Source: Burkholderiales bacterium (GTDB lineage Bacteria; Pseudomonadota; Gammaproteobacteria; Burkholderiales; SG8-41). Taken from it: a DNA stretch of 12,897 bases. Made by a program: the position numbers and the translations under genes. Below are positions 1 through 6,184 of the stretch, in pieces; position 1 is the stretch's first letter, and every line of letters begins with the position of its first letter. Where the stretch lies: positions 1 through 12,897 of the forward strand of contig SYEN01000447.1 of NCBI GenBank assembly GCA_005800795.1, in the 5' to 3' direction. The notes beneath the pieces were generated by a model. The model did not search any database and was not told where the DNA came from. It worked only from the letters and a program-made list of their open reading frames with translations.

Positions 1-254
1 GGGCCGGAAATCGCGCCGCCGCCGAAGCGACGCTCGCGACGTCATTGCAGTTTTCAATGGGGGAACGGGCAAAAAAACCCAACTGATGCCCAATGCTGGG
101 ATAAAACCGCGTCAGCAAGTCCGCGTGTAACCCGTTGAATCAATGGGAATTGAAATTTCGCGCTTGCGGACTTCGACCCCGGTGACGAGGGCAGGGCGGA
201 GAGAATAACGGCTGCGGGTTTACCGCACTTTCGGAGGGCCTGGATCCCAAGGAC
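1..254. other. Non-coding leading segment upstream of the truncated cyclase
   Basis: No convincing gene is seen here. All three forward frames are closed by stops, and the frame of the following cyclase is closed by TGA at 183-185. From about position 216 that frame already reads cyclase-like residues (GFTALSEGLDPKD), so the end of this segment is decayed coding sequence. The rest contains a separated inverted repeat (AAGTCCGC at 117-124, GCGGACTT at 166-173) enclosing a 17-base quasi-palindrome at 131-147. It also holds an A7 run at 71-77 next to CCCAAC, which could form a weak minus-strand terminator. Whether this is a natural intergenic region, a deletion junction or an assembly join cannot be decided from the window. 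Confidence 0.5.
71..100 (-). terminator. Weak candidate rho-independent terminator, minus strand
   Basis: Read on the minus strand, CCCAGC and GTTGGG can pair as six base pairs including one G-T wobble around an 11-base loop, followed directly by seven T residues. The stem is short. No leftward gene ends just upstream of it in this window, so it may be chance. Confidence 0.2.
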
Positions 255-962
255 TTGTCAGAACTGATGAATGGATTTTTGACGCCGCTCACTGAGGTAA
301 TCTTTAAGCATCATGGCACCGTCGACAAGTATATGGGTGACTGCATCATGGCGTTTTGGGGAGCGCCACTGGCGAACCCGGAGCATGCGCACGCAGGCGT
401 GGTCGCGGGACTTGAGATGCATCGTGTTTTGAACGAGTTGCAGCCCAAGTTCAAGGAAAAATATAAGCTGGAGATCAAGATTGGTGTTGGCCTGAACACC
501 GGGCGCATGAGTGTCGGTAACATGGGCTCGCAGATTCGCCGTGCTTATACTGTGATGGGTGACGCCGTAAATCTGGCTTCGCGTCTTGAAGGTATCACCA
601 AGGAGTACGGCGCGGACATTATCGTTGGCGAGGAAACGATGAAGGCGGCGCCAGAATTGGTGTTCCGCGAACTGGATCGTGTGCGCGTCAAAGGTAAGGA
701 AAATGCGGTAACCATCTATCAGCCGATTGGCCTGCGAAGTGAAGTGAGCGCAGACACCATCAAGCTCCTGGAAGCGTTCCAGGAAGCGCTGGCTACCTAC
801 CGGCGGCAAGAATGGGATAAGGCAGAGTCGTTGCTCAAAGTGCTCAAGGAAACGTCGTATGGCAACAAGCTCTATGATCTGTTTTTGTCGCGCATACCGG
901 TTTTGCGTGAAAAGGACCTTGGCCCGAACTGGGATGGCGCCTTCACATTTGAAACAAAATAG
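255..962 (+). CDS. 5'-truncated class III adenylate/guanylate cyclase (probable remnant)
   Basis: This is the catalytic domain of a class III nucleotide cyclase, the family that makes cAMP or cGMP from ATP or GTP. From the TTG at 255, K25 and the second metal-binding aspartate (D29 in KYMGD) are visible. Thr99 (YTVMGD) sits where many cyclases have the purine-selecting Asp, a substitution typical of class IIIb enzymes. The transition-state residues N106 and R110 (VNLASR) are intact. The C-terminal tail resembles that of CHASE2-type cyclases of betaproteobacteria. The usual N-terminal sensor, the membrane segments and the catalytic start (F-S-D-V-R-G-F-T) are missing. Homology begins only at GFT near 216, and an in-frame stop lies at 183-185. 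TTG 255 is the first usual start codon in the frame, and there is no good ribosome binding site. With the first metal-binding Asp gone, the product is probably inactive. A pseudogene, or an assembly break in a longer gene, is most likely. Confidence 0.7.
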   Translation: MSELMNGFLTPLTEVIFKHHGTVDKYMGDCIMAFWGAPLANPEHAHAGVVAGLEMHRVLNELQPKFKEKYKLEIKIGVGLNTGRMSVGNMGSQIRRAYTVMGDAVNLASRLEGITKEYGADIIVGEETMKAAPELVFRELDRVRVKGKENAVTIYQPIGLRSEVSADTIKLLEAFQEALATYRRQEWDKAESLLKVLKETSYGNKLYDLFLSRIPVLREKDLGPNWDGAFTFETK

Positions 963-1356
963 CTTGGCGACGGTCGGTAAAGGGTAGCGGGCTCGCGGTT
1001 GAGGCGGTATTTTCGGGTAGCTGCGGGATGTCCTGTCCCTGCGCCGTTCGTCATACCGGAAAACTGTTTCGGCTCCATTCTGTTCTGAAATCCGCTTTGG
1101 CTGACTGTTCTACACGTATTAACCAGGTTTTTAACGTGGTCACGCTGGAACTCATTTGGAAATCAGGTACAAAACCAGCGAAATGTGGCGCGCTTTCGGT
1201 AAACTGGTTACCTTCGTATTGATCTCGAAGCGTTGAGGCAGAATACCACGGTAAAGGGCAGTTGGTTCGATGGCTGCACAGCGAACGCGCAAGTTATGCT
1301 ACCGTGCCTGTCTGCACGAGTAACATTATTTACATAAATTTAGTTGCGGGGACGAT
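963..1356. other. 394-bp intergenic region before the GAF-ATPase gene
   Basis: No credible gene is present; the short open frames here have no ribosome binding site or recognisable product. There is no obvious terminator for the cyclase. The 3' half holds a sigma-54-like element (1263-1278), a small hairpin in the likely leader (CGTGC at 1303-1307, GCACG at 1314-1318) and an AT-rich stretch at 1321-1343 just before the start codon. The ribosome binding site of the next gene is weak (GGGGAC). Confidence 0.6.
1263..1278 (+). promoter_or_regulatory. Candidate sigma-54 promoter (-24/-12) for the GAF-ATPase operon
   Basis: TGGTTCGATGGCTGCA has the invariant GG (1264-1265) and GC (1276-1277) at the exact 10-base separation of RpoN promoters. 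It also shares the C-G after the GG region and the TGCA end with the consensus TGGCACG-N4-TTGCW. Two positions of the -24 box and one of the -12 box differ. Transcription would start near 1289, giving a leader of about 68 bases. It is much weaker than the pilin promoter at 5581, so this remains a candidate. Confidence 0.4.
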
Positions 1357-3738
1357 ATGAGCTCAGTACTCCAGTCCAAACCGGTGACTCAGGATCCCAT
1401 GGCGGAAAAGCTGGGATTCCAGCAGCGGCTTCAGGGACTGACCAACAAGATTCACGCGTCGAAGAATGTCGAAGAAATTCTCATCGAACTGTCGACCGAA
1501 ATGTGCGGTCTTTTTTTTTCGGATCGGTTGACGATCTATATGGCAAGAGAAGACAAATCCTCGATTATTTCCAAGGTCAAGATCGGCTTGAATTCCTTCA
1601 AGGACATCAAGCTCCCGGTCAATGAACAGTCCGTGGCGGGGTTTGTCGCGGTAAACAAGCGCGTGCTGAACATTCGCGATGTTTACGATGATGCCGAGTT
1701 AAAGTCACTGAACCCGCAGTTAAATTTTCTAAAGGCGGTGGATGCAAAGACCGGTTATCGTACCAAGCAGATGCTGGTGGCGCCCATAGCGGAGGCCAAG
1801 ACCCGTGATCTAATCGGCATCGTTCAGATCATAAACACCAAGAGTGGACAGCCTTTCCCCCAGTTTATGGAGGAAGGCGTGCTGCATCTGTGCGAAACCA
1901 TGGCTATTGCTTTCCGCCAGAAGCAGGGTGCTTCCACGGTGCAGGTGAGGGGAAAGTACGATGCGCTGGTTGCCGATTCCGTGATATCCGGTGAGGAGCT
2001 GGAACTTGCTCAGCGATCTTCACGGCGCAAGAATATCGACCTGGAAACGGTGTTGATCGATGAGTTTCAGGTAAAGGTTCCCGTGCTGGGTGCGGCACTG
2101 GCCAAATTTTTCGGTGTCGAGTACGAGTCCTTCAAGCAAGGCCGCATCAAACCCCCCGACTTGTTGCGCAATATGAGCCGGGAGTTTTGCCTGACCAATC
2201 AATGGATACCGCTGGACGATTCCAAGGATGGCATCATGGTCATGACGCCGGATGTCGAGCGCACGCGTGCCTCGCGCATGGTGGCGAATGTTTACCCGAA
2301 GAACAAGATCATTTACCGCGTCACGACGCAGCGCGAATTTGTCTCGACGCTCGATCATATGTTCGGCGCCAGTACAGCATTGGCGGATTCAGGCAACATC
2401 GATGACCTGCTGGGTGGTCTTGACGACGATAACGAGGCGGTCGACGCGGGCGGGGATGATATTGCCAGCGCAGCCAGCGACAACGAACTGGTCAAGCTGG
2501 TGAACAAAGTCATCATCGACGCTTATCAACAGGGCGCGTCAGATATACACATCGAACCGTATCCTGGCAAAGCCAAGACGGAGATTCGGTTTCGCAAAGA
2601 TGGTTCATTGATGCCTTACATTCAGGTGCCTGCCAGCTATCGCAAAGCGCTCGCTGTACGCCTGAAAATCATGTGCGATCTGGATATCTCCGAGCGGCGC
2701 AAGCCGCAGGACGGCAAGATCAAATTCAAGAAATTCGGGCCACTGGATATCGAGTTGCGTGTAGCAACCATTCCCACCGCGGGTGGTGTGGAAGACATTG
2801 TGATGCGTATTCTCGCGGCGGGTGAACCGATACCGCTGGATAAGCTGGGGCTTTCAAAACGCAATCATCAACAGTGCGTGGCGGCAATTGAAAAGCCGTA
2901 CGGATTGTTTTTTGTGTGTGGTCCGACGGGTTCAGGAAAAACAACCACCCTGCATTCTGTGCTGGGCTATCTCAATAAATCGGACACCAAAATCTGGACG
3001 GCCGAAGACCCTGTTGAAATCACGCAGAAGGGTTTGCGGCAGGTTCAAATCAACAAGAAAGCCGGTTTGGAATTCTCCATCGTAATGAAGGCTTTTCTTC
3101 GAGCCGATCCAGACATCATCATGGTCGGTGAGATGCGCGACAAGGAAACGGTGTCCACCGGTATTGAAGCGTCGCTCACGGGTCACTTGGTGTTTGCCAC
3201 ATTGCATACGAATAGCGCACCGGAATCCATTATTCGTCTGCTTGACATGGGTATGGACCCGTTTAACTTTGCCGATGCGTTGCTGGGGATATTGGCGCAA
3301 CGTCTGGCCAAGCGCCTGTGCGGTAAGTGCAAGCAACCGCATCCGGCCACGGACGAGGAAATCAACTCGTTGCTCGACGAGTATTCGCTTGAACTACTTA
3401 ACACGGAACCGTGGAAGAAAGACGCAAAAGGCGAGCGCGCGAAACTGCTGGAGTTCTGGCACAAGGAGTTTGGCGATACGAATGGGCGCCTGGTTGTGCA
3501 TGACGCCAAGGGCTGCGATACGTGCGGCGGCACGGGTTACAAGGGGCGCGTGGGTTTGCACGAATTATTGATTGGCACGGATCGGGTCAAGAAAGACATT
3601 CAGGAACACGCACGCGTGGCGCAAATGTTCGCCACTGCGCTCGAAGAAGGCATGCGCACACTGAAGCAGGACGGCATCGAGAAGGTTTTGATGGGTATTA
3701 CCGACATCAAGCAGGTGCGGGCGGTTTGCATCAAGTAA
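1357..3738 (+). CDS. GAF-domain GspE/PilB-type secretion or pilus-assembly ATPase
   Basis: This 793-residue hexameric AAA-like motor is of the type II secretion/type IV pilus superfamily and should act on the cytoplasmic side of an inner-membrane platform. Residues about 25-190 form a GAF domain. About 195-345 is a GspE/MshE N-terminal domain, followed by an acidic linker (about 348-372). The ATPase core starts near 375 with ASDIHIEP. Walker A is GPTGSGKT (522-529), followed by the Asp box (WTAEDPVE). Walker B is DIIMVGEMRD (586-595), and the His box is GHLVFATLHT (from 609). Four cysteines (655, 658, 720, 723) form the zinc site usual in GspE/PilB. The core looks fully active. The N-terminal GAF is not part of ordinary PilB and implies ligand control. 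The MshE-like c-di-GMP motif (near KYDALVADSVISGEEL) is degenerate, lacking the usual Arg and Gly residues. The gene lies 15 bases before the HD-GYP gene and is probably co-transcribed with it. Whether it drives this pilin or another apparatus is unknown. Confidence 0.93.
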   Translation: MSSVLQSKPVTQDPMAEKLGFQQRLQGLTNKIHASKNVEEILIELSTEMCGLFFSDRLTIYMAREDKSSIISKVKIGLNSFKDIKLPVNEQSVAGFVAVNKRVLNIRDVYDDAELKSLNPQLNFLKAVDAKTGYRTKQMLVAPIAEAKTRDLIGIVQIINTKSGQPFPQFMEEGVLHLCETMAIAFRQKQGASTVQVRGKYDALVADSVISGEELELAQRSSRRKNIDLETVLIDEFQVKVPVLGAALAKFFGVEYESFKQGRIKPPDLLRNMSREFCLTNQWIPLDDSKDGIMVMTPDVERTRASRMVANVYPKNKIIYRVTTQREFVSTLDHMFGASTALADSGNIDDLLGGLDDDNEAVDAGGDDIASAASDNELVKLVNKVIIDAYQQGASDIHIEPYPGKAKTEIRFRKDGSLMPYIQVPASYRKALAVRLKIMCDLDISERRKPQDGKIKFKKFGPLDIELRVATIPTAGGVEDIVMRILAAGEPIPLDKLGLSKRNHQQCVAAIEKPYGLFFVCGPTGSGKTTTLHSVLGYLNKSDTKIWTAEDPVEITQKGLRQVQINKKAGLEFSIVMKAFLRADPDIIMVGEMRDKETVSTGIEASLTGHLVFATLHTNSAPESIIRLLDMGMDPFNFADALLGILAQRLAKRLCGKCKQPHPATDEEINSLLDEYSLELLNTEPWKKDAKGERAKLLEFWHKEFGDTNGRLVVHDAKGCDTCGGTGYKGRVGLHELLIGTDRVKKDIQEHARVAQMFATALEEGMRTLKQDGIEKVLMGITDIKQVRAVCIK

Positions 3739-3753
3739 TCAGGTCTTGATTCG

Positions 3754-5370
3754 ATGAACGAAAGCGTGCCGGCACTGGATCATTCGGGGTTGACTGATCG
3801 GTTGGAGCAGTTGCTCGGCATTGGCGTCGCGCTGTCGCGCGAGCGCGACATCAATAAGCTGCTGGAAATCATATTACTCGCGGCTAAGGAAGTGACCAAC
3901 GCGGATGGCGGAACGCTGTACCGCATGGACGGCAAGGTGCTGAAATTTGCCATTGTGCGTAACGATAGTCTCGGTATCGCGATGGGTGGTACCACCGGCG
4001 TCGAAATACCCTTTTATCCGATTCAGTTGTTTCTCGAGGGTGGCGAGAAAAATACCAAAATGGTGGCGGCGTATTCAGTGCATAGCAGCCAGTCGGTGAA
4101 TATTGCCGACGCGTACACGGACGAAGGGTTTGATTTCAGCGGTACCAAGGCGTTCGACCGAAAAACGGGTTACGGGTCGCATTCGTTTTTAACCGTGCCG
4201 ATGAAAAATCATGAAAATGAAATCATTGGAGTTTTACAGCTTATCAATGCCAAGAATCTAGCAAGTGGCAAGGTGCAGCCGTTTTCCGCGTCCGACCAGC
4301 ATCTTGCCGAGTCGTTGGCTTCGCAAGCGGCCATTGCGCTGACCAACCGGCTGCTGATTAATCATCTGGAGGCGCTGTTTGAGTCCTTCATCAGTCTGAT
4401 TAACGCAGCAATAGACGACAAATCGCTCTACACCGGCGGCCATTGCAACCGCGTGCCGGAACTGACCATGATGCTCGCTGATGCCGTAACCAAGACCCGC
4501 ATCGGCCCGCTCAAGGATTTCGCCACGACCGAGCGCGACCGCTATGAGTTGCGCATTGCCGGTTTGCTGCATGATTGCGGAAAGATCACGACGCCGGTGC
4601 ACGTGGTGGATAAAGCAACCAAGCTCGAAACAATCTATGACCGGATAACGCTGGTGGATACCCGGTTTGAGATCATCAAGCGTGACGCGCAAATTGCGGC
4701 ATTGCGTGGCGAAATCACAGAAGCGGAGCTTGAGTCGACACTGAGAAATATAGACGAGGATCGAGAGTTTTTGCGCCGCACGAATATCGGAGGCGAATTC
4801 ATGCGCGACGAAGATGTGGCGCGGGTAAAGCAGATTTCAACGCGTTATCGCTGGATGGACTCCGGCGGCACAGCAGGCGATTTCCTGTCTGAGGATGAAG
4901 TAAAGAACCTGACCATACGTGCCGGTACGCTCACTACCGATGAACGTCAGGTCATCAATCACCACATCGATTTGACCATCGAGATGTTGGAGGCCTTGCC
5001 TTGGCCCAAGCACCTAACCAATGTGCCTGAATACGCCGGTGGGCATCACGAACGTATGGACGGCAAGGGTTACCCGCGCGGGCTAATGCGCGAGCAGATG
5101 TCCGTGCAGGCGCGCTGCATGGGTATTGCCGATATCTTCGAGGCGCTAACGGCCAAGGATCGGCCCTACAAGAAGGGAAAAACCCTCACTGAGTCGTTGA
5201 GTATTCTGGGCAAAATGAAACTTGGCCAGCATGTCGATCCCGATTTGTTTGACGTTTTCATGTGGGAGCGCGTGTATGAGACGTATGCCAAGCAGTACAT
5301 GTCGGTAGAGCAGATTGACGACGTTGATTTATCCAAAATTCCTGGTTACGTCGTGCCGCCTCCCGATTGA
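3754..5370 (+). CDS. GAF / HD-GYP cyclic-di-GMP phosphodiesterase
   Basis: This is a cytoplasmic 538-residue protein. An N-terminal GAF domain spans about residues 20-200. A C-terminal HD-GYP domain belongs to the family that hydrolyses cyclic-di-GMP, and in some members cGAMP, to linear product or GMP. The catalytic set is present: H230 (GGHCNRV), H273-D274 (LLHDCGKI), H403-H404, and the signature HHERMDGKGYP (431-441), followed by IADIFEALTAKDRPYK. The stretch between the HD pair and the next His is about 130 residues rather than roughly 30. An insert of about 100 mostly charged, helical-looking residues therefore sits inside the catalytic fold. The GAF ends with N-A-K and F-SAS-D-Q spacing like the NKFDE signature of cyclic-nucleotide-binding GAFs. 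No transmembrane segment is seen. It follows the GAF-ATPase after 15 bases, with a poor ribosome binding site, which suggests one transcript. Hydrolysis is likely; the GAF ligand is not known. Confidence 0.93.
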   Translation: MNESVPALDHSGLTDRLEQLLGIGVALSRERDINKLLEIILLAAKEVTNADGGTLYRMDGKVLKFAIVRNDSLGIAMGGTTGVEIPFYPIQLFLEGGEKNTKMVAAYSVHSSQSVNIADAYTDEGFDFSGTKAFDRKTGYGSHSFLTVPMKNHENEIIGVLQLINAKNLASGKVQPFSASDQHLAESLASQAAIALTNRLLINHLEALFESFISLINAAIDDKSLYTGGHCNRVPELTMMLADAVTKTRIGPLKDFATTERDRYELRIAGLLHDCGKITTPVHVVDKATKLETIYDRITLVDTRFEIIKRDAQIAALRGEITEAELESTLRNIDEDREFLRRTNIGGEFMRDEDVARVKQISTRYRWMDSGGTAGDFLSEDEVKNLTIRAGTLTTDERQVINHHIDLTIEMLEALPWPKHLTNVPEYAGGHHERMDGKGYPRGLMREQMSVQARCMGIADIFEALTAKDRPYKKGKTLTESLSILGKMKLGQHVDPDLFDVFMWERVYETYAKQYMSVEQIDDVDLSKIPGYVVPPPD

Positions 5371-5382
5371 ATGTTTGCCTTG

Positions 5383-5397
5383 TGACAAGAATTGTCA
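5383..5397. promoter_or_regulatory. 15-bp perfect palindrome, candidate enhancer site for the pilin promoter
   Basis: TGACAA-GAA-TTGTCA is a perfect 6+3+6 inverted repeat 12 bases after the HD-GYP stop codon and about 215 bases upstream of the predicted pilin start site. Sigma-54 promoters need a distant activator site, and PilR sites described in Pseudomonas contain TGTC-type elements, which this resembles. It lacks a T-tract, so it is not a good terminator. Assignment to PilR is inference. Confidence 0.45.
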
Positions 5398-5580
5398 GCG
5401 TACGCCTAAAATTGCAAGGGACTGTTTTATTTCAGGGTTCTTGAGCTTTTTATGGCGTTTAAATATTAGCTTTATCAGCATGTGTTGAGTTATTACGACC
5501 CTTTAGGAGGTCATATATTGGAGTTATTTTAAGTATTTGTTTTTAAAGGACTTTTTGATTTTTTTGTTAAGATCAATTGT
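5398..5580. promoter_or_regulatory. AT-rich spacer between the palindrome and the pilin promoter
   Basis: This is non-coding sequence, far richer in A and T than its surroundings, especially 5520-5575 with several T runs. Such sequence is readily bent, as needed when an enhancer-bound activator loops to sigma-54 polymerase. A weak IHF-like match (TATCAGCATGTGT, 5473-5485) is present but has mismatches. A good Shine-Dalgarno (AGGAGG, 5505-5510) precedes only a five-codon TTG frame (5518-5532, M-E-L-F-stop). Confidence 0.4.
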
Positions 5581-5596
5581 TGGCACTTAACTTGCT
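5581..5596 (+). promoter_or_regulatory. Sigma-54 (RpoN) promoter of the pilin gene
   Basis: TGGCACTTAACTTGCT matches the -24/-12 consensus TGGCACG-N4-TTGCW at every position but one. GG is at 5582-5583 and GC at 5594-5595, with the required 10-base gap. The expected start site is near 5607, leaving a leader of about 53 bases. RpoN plus PilR control of pilA is well known in proteobacteria, which agrees with its position. Confidence 0.88.
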
Positions 5597-5659
5597 CCAA
5601 TGTCTGCGCAAGTCTGATTTTCTTTGTTGTTTATCTGTTTAACCCAAAAGGAGTACTTA

Positions 5660-6073
5660 ATGAAACGTGTTCAAAAAGGTTTTACCTTGATCGAGCTGAT
5701 GATCGTGGTCGCGATTATCGGTATTCTGGCGGCTATCGCCATTCCGGCGTATCAAGATTATGTGTCCAAAGCCAAGGTCGGTTCTGCGTTGTCGGATATT
5801 CGCGGTGGTCAAACAGCGTATGAATTGCTTGCCTTGCAAGGCGATACCATTGACCTCACTACTGTCGGTCTGAAGGCTGCCACGGGTAACTGCACTGCGA
5901 TCGCCGTGATCGCGCCCGTTGCAAGCGCTGCGGCGCCGGCGATACTTTGCACAATCGCTAATCCTGGCGGCTTGGGTGCCGGTGCCACGATCCAGATTGA
6001 TCGCGCTGCCACAGGCCTTTACAGCTGCGTTACTTCCGTTGCTACGAAGTTCAAGCCGACTGGCTGCACCTAA
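5660..6073 (+). CDS. pilA: Type IV major pilin, PilA family
   Basis: This 137-residue prepilin is made in the inner membrane, cleaved and N-methylated by PilD, then polymerised into the pilus fibre. The leader MKRVQKG ends in the Gly-Phe cleavage site (G7/F8). Glu12 is the +5 glutamate, and the hydrophobic helix through residue 30 is the canonical PilA assembly and membrane segment. Four cysteines (78, 97, 123, 136) could form two disulfides; the last pair encloses the usual C-terminal D-region. The middle of the mature protein is unusually rich in Ala, Gly and Ile. An open frame extends upstream to 5624, but the ATG at 5660 is chosen because it follows AAAAGGAG (5646-5653) and gives a normal pilin leader. 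Its own sigma-54 promoter lies upstream and a terminator downstream. It may be the substrate of the glycosyltransferase-like protein that follows. Confidence 0.96.
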   Translation: MKRVQKGFTLIELMIVVAIIGILAAIAIPAYQDYVSKAKVGSALSDIRGGQTAYELLALQGDTIDLTTVGLKAATGNCTAIAVIAPVASAAAPAILCTIANPGGLGAGATIQIDRAATGLYSCVTSVATKFKPTGCT

Positions 6074-6131
6074 TCTAGTACAGCTTTGAGTGCGGGCTCT
6101 GTTACCGTCCGCAAATCACTGGCAAGACCGG

Positions 6132-6155
6132 CAACGCCACCTTCGGGTGGCGTTG
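6132..6155 (+). terminator. Strong hairpin terminator after the pilin gene
   Basis: A perfect 10-bp stem (CAACGCCACC at 6132-6141, GGTGGCGTTG at 6146-6155) closes on a TTCG tetraloop, an exceptionally stable loop, and is followed by TTGTAT. The T run is short, so termination may be partial. It lies 58 bases after the pilin stop and 30 before the next start. This would give abundant pilin mRNA and limited read-through into the membrane-protein gene. Confidence 0.75.
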
Positions 6156-6184
6156 TTGTATCTGAAGCTTGAAAAAGGAAACCC

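Noticed and set aside
258..809. Long minus-strand open frame (183 codons) opposite the cyclase
   Set aside because: It is antisense to clear cyclase motifs, shows no recognisable domain, and lacks a ribosome binding site.
1028..1222. 64-codon plus-strand frame in the gap before the GAF-ATPase gene
   Set aside because: No Shine-Dalgarno, no familiar domain, and composition like non-coding sequence; treated as intergenic.
2637..3533. Several antisense and alternate frames inside the ATPase gene
   Set aside because: The true frame carries Walker A, Walker B, His box and the zinc cysteines; the others have no motifs.
5383..5397. Palindrome after the HD-GYP gene as its terminator
   Set aside because: The stem is only six pairs, AT-rich, and no T run follows; a protein-binding site fits better.
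5624..5659. Upstream extension of the pilin frame
   Set aside because: It would add 12 residues before the prepilin leader. ATG 5660 has the ribosome binding site and gives a standard short leader.
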